From CAYWNK01 sp047639615 (GTDB lineage: Bacteria > Planctomycetota > UBA1135 > GCA-002686595), in the NCBI GenBank assembly GCA_047639615.1, contig JBLIOL010000023.1, forward strand, positions 1-28,421: DNA of 28,421 nt, written 5' to 3'. Both the position numbers and the translations under genes were made by a program. The notes under the pieces were generated by a model. The model was not told where the DNA came from. It did not search any database and was given only the letters and a program-made list of their open reading frames with translations. Shown in pieces: positions 23,652 through 28,421 of the stretch (positions within the stretch are counted from its first letter, which is position 1; every line of letters begins with the position of its first letter).

Positions 23652-24296
23652 CTAGCCAGGGCGTACCACCAAGGGGGTAGCTGCCAAAGTCCGGTAGCGC
23701 TCCTCGGGATGATTTGGCCTGGATTCGAGCACGCAGACGTCGACCGGCAGCCAGGATTGGCTGAAATCCAGGCTCGTTAGACTCCGCGGGAGATCCATTT
23801 TGGCCCCCGATTGGGTGCGCCGTGCCACGGTCAAGTGGGGCCGGAATTTTCGCTGCCGTTCGTGGCTCGCGGGGCGCCAGCCCAGGGAGTAGGCAGCCTG
23901 CCAGGCGCGGTTTTGCAGGGTCAATAGCCGGCCGGGGCGCTCATCGCCCTCACGCACACCCGCATACACGGCCCGGGCTTGATCCAGGGCTGGAAAGGCC
24001 CCAATTCCTGTCAGGGCCAGTTCCGGAGCATCCATACCGCGGATCTCCTCCTGCAGGACGCGCTGCAGGAGCTTGCGCCGGGGCTCGGGAAAGGACCCCA
24101 GGTAGCACAGGGTCAGGTGCAGATCCCAGGGCTCGTAGATGCGCGTGCCCGCCATGGGCACCCCTGGCGAGTCCTCAAGATGCGGTCGCAAGCGACGCAT
24201 CAAGCGCTGCCCATCCTCCTCCGCCAGGCGCAACCCAATGAAGAGGCGCCTGGTGTCGGACGGATTCGGAGCGGGCTGTGGGGCTTGTCCGGCCAT
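23652..24296 (-). CDS. thpR: RNA 2',3'-cyclic phosphodiesterase (2'-5' RNA ligase family)
   Basis: A 214-residue 2H phosphoesterase. The two catalytic HxTx motifs are H60-x-T62 in DLHLTLCYLG and H154-x-T156 in RPHLTVARR, each on a core strand, with the FIGLRL start strand typical of ThpR. Family members open 2',3'-cyclic phosphate ends of RNA and can join tRNA halves 2'-5' in vitro; the cell role is unclear. Length is slightly above the usual 180-200 because of the N-terminal Pro-rich lead. The gene starts 8 nt after the PfkB-kinase stop, so the two are likely cotranscribed. Confidence 0.9.
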   Translation of the reverse strand: MAGQAPQPAPNPSDTRRLFIGLRLAEEDGQRLMRRLRPHLEDSPGVPMAGTRIYEPWDLHLTLCYLGSFPEPRRKLLQRVLQEEIRGMDAPELALTGIGAFPALDQARAVYAGVREGDERPGRLLTLQNRAWQAAYSLGWRPASHERQRKFRPHLTVARRTQSGAKMDLPRSLTSLDFSQSWLPVDVCVLESRPNHPEERYRTLAATPLVVRPG

Positions 24297-24304
24297 CGGA
24301 CGAA

Positions 24305-25204
24305 CTACAGGGTCACGATGGAGAGCAGTTCCTTGTAACGCCCTTCGATATCCTCGGAGGTGCGCTTGGCTAGGTCTTCCACGCTGAAGCCCTGCACGCA
24401 GAAGCTAGCGGTGACCGTGCCGTAGAGCATGGCCTTGCGCAGGGTCGCGGGGTCGGCATTGCCGGCCCGGGCCACGGCGCCCATGAAACCGCCGGCGAAG
24501 CAGTCGCCAGCGCCGGTGGGATCGATGACCGGATCCACGGGGAAGGCCGGCAGGGAGAAGTGCATGCCGTCACCCATGATGAAGGCACCGTGCTCGCCCT
24601 TTTTCAAGATCACGAGGCGCGGACCCATGGTCAGCACCATCTGGGCGGCGCGGATCAGGTTGCGCTCGCCGGTGAGCATGCGCGCTTCCTCGTCGTTAAG
24701 GATCAAGGCGTCGACCTTGAGCAGCAGTGCCTTGAGATCATCGAGAGCGATGTCGATCCACAGGTTCATGGTGTCGGCCACCACGAGCTTGGGATTCTTG
24801 ACCTGGCTCAAACCCTGCATTTGCACTGCGGGGTGCGCATTTGCGAGGAACACCCAGTCTGCGGTCTGGAAGTTCGCCGGCACCTTGGGCTCAAAGTTCT
24901 CGAACACGTTCAGCTCGGTGAAGAGCGTGTGGCGCGTGTTCCAGTCGGCCTCGTAGCGGCCACCCCAGCGGAAGGTCTTGCCCTCGGCCACCTCGACGCC
25001 GGCGCAGTCCACACCGTGGTGCTCGAGCAGGCCGCGGTCCTCGGGTCGGAAGTCCTCACCGACCACGCCCACGAGTTGGGGCTTTACGAAGGAAGAGGAG
25101 GCGATCGAGAAATACATCGCGGAGCCACCGAGCGCGTCTTCGCGTCGGTCACTGGCGGTTTCGATGGTGTCGTAGGCAAGGGTGCCGATGACGAGCAGGC
25201 TCAT
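24305..25204 (-). CDS. PfkB family carbohydrate/nucleoside kinase
   Basis: A 299-residue ribokinase-fold protein. The N-terminal substrate-side GGSAMYFS is at 26-33, the N-x-x-E motif is N170-E173 (NDEEA), and the anion-hole signature DPTGAGDCFAGGF at 228-240 has D234 as catalytic base. It transfers the ATP gamma-phosphate to a sugar or nucleoside hydroxyl. Substrate is uncertain: adenosine kinase-like and sugar kinases share these motifs, and the only partner is thpR. The start ATG at 25204 has no SD. A 308-bp spacer upstream contains a T-run hairpin and a long palindrome. Confidence 0.88.
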   Translation of the reverse strand: MSLLVIGTLAYDTIETASDRREDALGGSAMYFSIASSSFVKPQLVGVVGEDFRPEDRGLLEHHGVDCAGVEVAEGKTFRWGGRYEADWNTRHTLFTELNVFENFEPKVPANFQTADWVFLANAHPAVQMQGLSQVKNPKLVVADTMNLWIDIALDDLKALLLKVDALILNDEEARMLTGERNLIRAAQMVLTMGPRLVILKKGEHGAFIMGDGMHFSLPAFPVDPVIDPTGAGDCFAGGFMGAVARAGNADPATLRKAMLYGTVTASFCVQGFSVEDLAKRTSEDIEGRYKELLSIVTL

Positions 25205-25265
25205 GGAGAGTGGCTGGGCAGGGGCCTTTATGGCCGTCTGGGATAGTCAGGCTGCGGGTCTCAGA

Positions 25266-25281
25266 GAACCTTTTTTGGTTC
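25266..25281. promoter_or_regulatory. T6-loop hairpin upstream of the PfkB kinase gene
   Basis: GAACC (25266-25270), TTTTTT, GGTTC (25277-25281): a perfect 5-bp stem with a T6 loop. Imperfect pairing extends to GGTCTC on the left and GCGAGCC on the right. It lies about 60 nt upstream of the kinase start; an attenuator or repeat remnant is possible. Confidence 0.35.
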
Positions 25282-25323
25282 GCGAGCCGGGTATTGGATC
25301 CCCTGGAGGGGCTGGGGTCAAAC

Positions 25324-25517
25324 CCTGGAGCGCTAGCAACCCGCCCTAAAAACTCCGCATCCAGCAACAGCGCCCCTCAAAGCTCTGACTGCGTTGCACG
25401 AAGGGCCCCGAATAGCTCGCTATGGGGGGCTTCGAGCGTTTTGCCAGAACTTCGATGGACACTATTGCTGAACGCGGATTTTTTAGGGCGGGCTGCTATG
25501 TGCGACACGCTCCTAGG
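25324..25517. repeat. Long imperfect palindromic element, copy 2
   Basis: This element fills most of the 308-bp gene-free gap 25205-25512. The arms TAGCAACCCGCCCTAAAAA (from 25334) and TTTTTTAGGGCGGGCTGCTA (ending 25498) are near-perfect complements. Pairing continues inward through CCAGCAACAG / CTATTGCTGAA and GAAGGGCCCC / GGGGGGCTTC to the centre TAGCTCGCTA (25413-25422). CTGCGTTGCAC at 25389-25399, the centre and the right end GCTATGTGCGACA recur in copy 1 at 13101-13271. The tip reaches into the flippase gene and includes its TAG stop (25513-25515). No coding frame is evident inside. Confidence 0.88.
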
Positions 25518-26844
25518 CTTCGAGTTCGCGCTCGGCTTCTTGGAACTCGCTACGCATCTGTCGGCCACCTGGAGCGAGTAGCACAAGCCCTCCCGCCAGT
25601 CCCAGCAAGGCTAGGCAGATGCGGAACGTGACGCTGGTGGCGACCCCCAAGGTGTAGGAGTCCCCTGCCCAGGCAAACAGAGTGCCGGAGAGCACTTCCC
25701 CCACCCCCAGGCCACCTAGGGAGATGGGTACGGCCGTCAGGGTATTGACCACCGTGGCGATGCAGACGTAGTCCAGCAGGCTCAGGTCGGCCCCCAGGGC
25801 CGTGCCCAGGGTGGCGATGGCCATGGCGGCGCCCAAGTGGTTGCCCACGGAGAGCACCACCGCCAGAGCGACCTGCACGCGGTGGCTGGAGAGTGTGCGA
25901 ATGGCTTGGTCAAGGCGCGCGATACGATTCCCGAGGGGCATGCGCTCGATCCACTGGTCCAGGCGAATCCAGCGCCGCAAGCGCCGGCTACCCAGGGCGC
26001 CGATGCCCACGATCATGCCCGCCGCGACCAGCCCAACAGGAAGGCGCAAGACCGCGAAGCGCTCGTCATTACTAAAGACCGCCACGGCAGCCACCAAACC
26101 CATCGCCACCAAGCCGAGCAGACGGTCGAGAATGACCGACATGAAGGCATCGGCACGCCGATCCGGATAGCCCTTGACCACCAGCCAGGCGCGCGCCAGA
26201 TCGCCACCGGAGCTGCCCGGAAAGATAACGTTGAAGAACAGTCCCACGTAGGTGACGCGCATGGCGCTCAACCAACGCGTGCCGCAGCGCATGGCCCTCA
26301 GCAGTACCCACCAACGGGTGACGATAAATAGAGTGCACAGCACAAGCAGACCGAGGGCCGGCAAGAGCGCCGTCCAGCGTAGGTCCGCGAAAACGCGCCC
26401 GATGGCAGGCCGCCATTCGAGTCCGGGGAGAGCCAATTGGCTGCCATCCGCCCAGCGCACCAGGTCCTCGGAAAGGTTTAGCTCGCCGCCGGCCTCCAAC
26501 TCCTCGCGCAATCTTGGAGGGAGCTGATTCCACGCGGTCGCTTGTTCTTCCTGGGCTGCGGCTAGCGCGTTTGGGTGTACCTGGAAGCCCACCGTGGGAT
26601 CCTTCCAGTCCCCAACCAAATCGCCCTCGACCGCGAATACCGACTTGCCCGCCGCGCTCTCGCCGCTGGCTGACTCAAGCTCCATGCGCACCAGCAGTTG
26701 GTCCTCCCAGGGGACATTGCGCGCCGCCAGCCAGAGCAGCCCGATGGCTACAGCGGCGCCGACAAAGCGCATTAGCCAACCGCTACCGCTGCCACTCTTG
26801 CCTGTGCTTGAGGCCGGTTCGTCCTCCAACGCGCCCGAGCTCAT
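25513..26844 (-). CDS. Flippase-like integral membrane protein (LPG synthase TM / UPF0104 family)
   Basis: A 443-residue membrane protein. After a Ser/Gly-rich cytoplasmic lead comes helix 1 (about 24-42), then a soluble insertion of about 115 residues (about 45-160), then six or more helices from 161 to 430. The family signature FFNVIFPGSSGGDLARAW lies after the third helix. A second conserved part, TVVNTLTAVPISLGGLGVGE, lies near the C-terminus. The family includes the membrane half of MprF and AglD-like lipid flippases; substrate here is unknown. The start is set by a TGATG overlap of 1 nt with the lipoprotein gene; a longer frame to 26907 would overlap it further and lacks support. Confidence 0.85.
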   Translation of the reverse strand: MSSGALEDEPASSTGKSGSGSGWLMRFVGAAVAIGLLWLAARNVPWEDQLLVRMELESASGESAAGKSVFAVEGDLVGDWKDPTVGFQVHPNALAAAQEEQATAWNQLPPRLREELEAGGELNLSEDLVRWADGSQLALPGLEWRPAIGRVFADLRWTALLPALGLLVLCTLFIVTRWWVLLRAMRCGTRWLSAMRVTYVGLFFNVIFPGSSGGDLARAWLVVKGYPDRRADAFMSVILDRLLGLVAMGLVAAVAVFSNDERFAVLRLPVGLVAAGMIVGIGALGSRRLRRWIRLDQWIERMPLGNRIARLDQAIRTLSSHRVQVALAVVLSVGNHLGAAMAIATLGTALGADLSLLDYVCIATVVNTLTAVPISLGGLGVGEVLSGTLFAWAGDSYTLGVATSVTFRICLALLGLAGGLVLLAPGGRQMRSEFQEAERELEA

Positions 26845-28061
26845 CAGTTGCCTGACTCCGGGGATGGCTGCTCTGCGCGCAGGGCCGTCAACTCGGACTG
26901 CGCCCAATCATCCCACCAGGCGAGCCAGTTCTCCTTGCGCAGGCCCGCGCCTACATCAGGCAGAACACTGGTCAGGGCCAGCATGGCGCCGGTACGCGTG
27001 CGATCGTCGAGGCCTTGGGATTCGTGCACCACTTGGATCAGGAGGCCCATCTGCTCCAGTCGCAGGCCGCGCGCGTCCTTGGCGCTGAGCCCCACGCGAA
27101 CGGGCAGCCCGTGTTCGCGCACCAATTCGAAGGCGGCGATCAGGACCTCGGGATCGGAGGCATTCTCTCCCTGCAGGCTGAAGCCAAAGCTCTCGCCGTT
27201 CACCGGTTGGCCCGAAATGGACTGCAGCAACGTATCGAGGAAGGGCTCGCCAAAGAGTGTGTGCGCTACGCGGGCGCCAGCGGCACGCACGTAGGGATCG
27301 GGGTCCCGCAGGCCGGAGTGCAGGGCCATGGCCACCATGTGGTGCTGCAGCTTGAGCGAGAGTGTCTTGAGCGGTTCGAGCTCCGGTCGCTCCAGGTCCA
27401 CGCCCGCGGCAAGGATCGCCAGGGAGCGCAGAGCGCGCCAGCCGCCCTCCATATCCAGTTGCAGTTCACCGAAAAGATCCGCCGCCGCAGCCAGGTCGCG
27501 GCGGCGGGTGGCGTCCTTGCGGCCTTCGGCCACAAGCATGGGCCGAGCCGCTTGCACCAAGCCCAGCAGGGCCGTGCGCAATTCCGGAGCGTTGGCGGCC
27601 TCCTGCGGCGGAGCGGCGGGGCCTTGGACCTTCAGCCGTTGGCCATGGGGCACGAGGCCCAGCAGGGCGCGCTCGCGCGTCAGGCGTCCCGGGCACATGG
27701 CGGCGAAGCGCGCAAATTGGCGCACCTGTTCCATCTGCTGGTAGTGAGGCCGCGTGCTGCCCTTGGGCGGGTCCTGCAGTTCGAGCAGGAATTTGAGCGC
27801 TTCGTAGGACGGGTCCCCCACCTGGATCCTGCGCTTGGTGGAGAAAATGTCGCTAGTCGCTAGCCAAGAGGTGTTCGTGAGCGCATTCAGGTTGTAGCGC
27901 CAAGGGGACAGGACCGCGGCTTGGTGGCGCAGGTTGCCATTGCCATCCAGCAGGGCATCCAGGTTGTGCGAGGTAAGCGGCACGCTGCTGCAGCCGGCTG
28001 CGGCACACAGGCTGAGCAAGGCGCCGAAGAGCAGGCCGCGTTTGACATGGAAGTTGGGCAT
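26844..28061 (-). CDS. Uncharacterised lipoprotein, helical-repeat type
   Basis: A 405-residue protein with a lipoprotein signal: KR at 7-8, a hydrophobic core at 9-18, then AAAGC with C24 as the lipidated residue. The mature part is alpha-helical; around residues 225-275 the series HHMVAMALHSGLRDPDPYVRAAGARVAHTL looks like a HEAT-type repeat, and other helices have similar spacing. Such repeats mediate protein contacts. I do not recognise the family. It is the first gene of a two-gene unit with the flippase-like protein (1-nt overlap), which suggests the two work together in the envelope. Confidence 0.75.
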   Translation of the reverse strand: MPNFHVKRGLLFGALLSLCAAAGCSSVPLTSHNLDALLDGNGNLRHQAAVLSPWRYNLNALTNTSWLATSDIFSTKRRIQVGDPSYEALKFLLELQDPPKGSTRPHYQQMEQVRQFARFAAMCPGRLTRERALLGLVPHGQRLKVQGPAAPPQEAANAPELRTALLGLVQAARPMLVAEGRKDATRRRDLAAAADLFGELQLDMEGGWRALRSLAILAAGVDLERPELEPLKTLSLKLQHHMVAMALHSGLRDPDPYVRAAGARVAHTLFGEPFLDTLLQSISGQPVNGESFGFSLQGENASDPEVLIAAFELVREHGLPVRVGLSAKDARGLRLEQMGLLIQVVHESQGLDDRTRTGAMLALTSVLPDVGAGLRKENWLAWWDDWAQSELTALRAEQPSPESGN

Positions 28062-28123
28062 CGAGTGGGCAGTCTAGCCTTCAGCCGATCCCCAGTGCCC
28101 GCGTACGACCCCAGGGAATCCTC

Positions 28124-28421
28124 GTGATGGCACAGCCAGAGGCTAAGCTGCCCCCCATGCAGCCCCTCCCGCCCTGGCCCGCCCCCCGCAATCAGGGTGA
28201 CGACGCGCCCGGGGGCCAGCCGGCGGACGGCTCCCCCAGCGAGGACCAGGTGGCGTGTTGGCTGCTGGAGCTGGGTGGCCGCTGGCACCTCTGTGGCCGC
28301 AGCCTGCTGGAACGGCACCTGGTCGGGAGCCTGCAGGACCTGCCACCGCGGGTTAGCTCACTCCTCGGCGCCAAATTGCCCCCGGACGACCCACGTACGG
28401 ACGCCATACTGGCGCGCCTAT
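28124..28421 (+). CDS. Unknown protein, N-terminal part (runs off the right edge)
   Basis: From GTG 28124 or ATG 28127 the frame stays open to the window end, about 98 codons. AGGGA at 28113-28117 lies 6-9 nt upstream. The first 40 residues are Pro/Gly/Asp-rich; then comes a likely folded part with the helix-like segments VACWLLELGGRWHLCGRSLLERHL and LPPRVSSLLGAKLPPDDPRTDAILARL. I recognise no family. It is divergent from the lipoprotein gene across 62 bp. Competing minus-strand frames in the same interval are shorter and have no protein-like features. Confidence 0.5.
   Translation, partial: MMAQPEAKLPPMQPLPPWPAPRNQGDDAPGGQPADGSPSEDQVACWLLELGGRWHLCGRSLLERHLVGSLQDLPPRVSSLLGAKLPPDDPRTDAILARL

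Noticed and set aside
27015..27863. Plus-strand open frame (282 codons) opposite the lipoprotein gene
   Set aside because: The minus frame has a signal peptide, a lipobox and coupled translation; the plus frame is His/Gln-rich shadow.
1..28421. CRISPR arrays, IS elements, phage genes, toxin-antitoxin pairs, biosynthetic clusters
   Set aside because: I saw no repeat-spacer pattern, transposase, integrase, paired small toxin genes or NRPS/PKS domains. The fab genes form a primary fatty-acid cluster.

Overview
The window is a GC-rich bacterial chromosome segment made almost entirely of housekeeping and envelope genes. I see no phage, IS, CRISPR or toxin-antitoxin module. The likely source is a Planctomycetota-like bacterium (moderate confidence, about 0.5). 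This rests on the di-heme cytochrome b558-type SdhC, a eukaryote-type UDP-sugar pyrophosphorylase, lipoproteins with no recognised function, an Ala/Pro-rich RecA tail, and genes that mostly lack clear Shine-Dalgarno (SD) sequences. No 16S rRNA or other taxonomic marker is present.

Left part (1-5904, mixed strands). The start of sdhA and all of sdhC (minus) face a histidine phosphatase and a small pseudopilin-like protein (plus). A MaoC-type hydratase (minus) converges on the pseudopilin-like gene at a triple 13-bp repeat. A GyrI-like lipoprotein (plus) and an unknown 552-aa protein (minus) converge on a hairpin that contains both stop codons. CvpA (plus) abuts the NifU-like gene with no gap.

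Middle (5905-12986, all minus). Read in transcription order this is one compact array: 112-aa helical protein, zinc MDR dehydrogenase, UDP-HexNAc pyrophosphorylase, double-length D-Ala-D-Ala ligase-like protein, DapB, tRNA-Leu(CAA), a histidine-kinase-like fragment, NifU-like protein. Several junctions overlap by 4 nt. Three of its enzymes belong to cell-wall precursor supply: UDP-GlcNAc, D-Ala-D-Ala and the lysine/DAP pathway.

Right-middle (13282-19287, all minus) is the fatty-acid synthesis cluster rpmF-plsX-fabH-fabD-fabG-acpP-fabF, with candidate promoters before rpmF and before acpP. Upstream of it (19380-25204) lie alaS, recA, thpR and a PfkB-family kinase. Then (25513-28061) come a flippase-like membrane protein and a lipoprotein. 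Every gene from 5905 to 28061 is on the minus strand. At the right edge a divergent plus-strand gene is cut by the window end.

The most unusual items are: the tandem two-module D-Ala-D-Ala ligase inside a wall-precursor operon; two related long imperfect palindromes (13101-13271 and 25324-25517) with a mini relative at 3401-3432, some of which supply stop codons to neighbouring genes; and a tRNA-Leu gene wedged 7 nt after dapB and 4 nt before an ATG.
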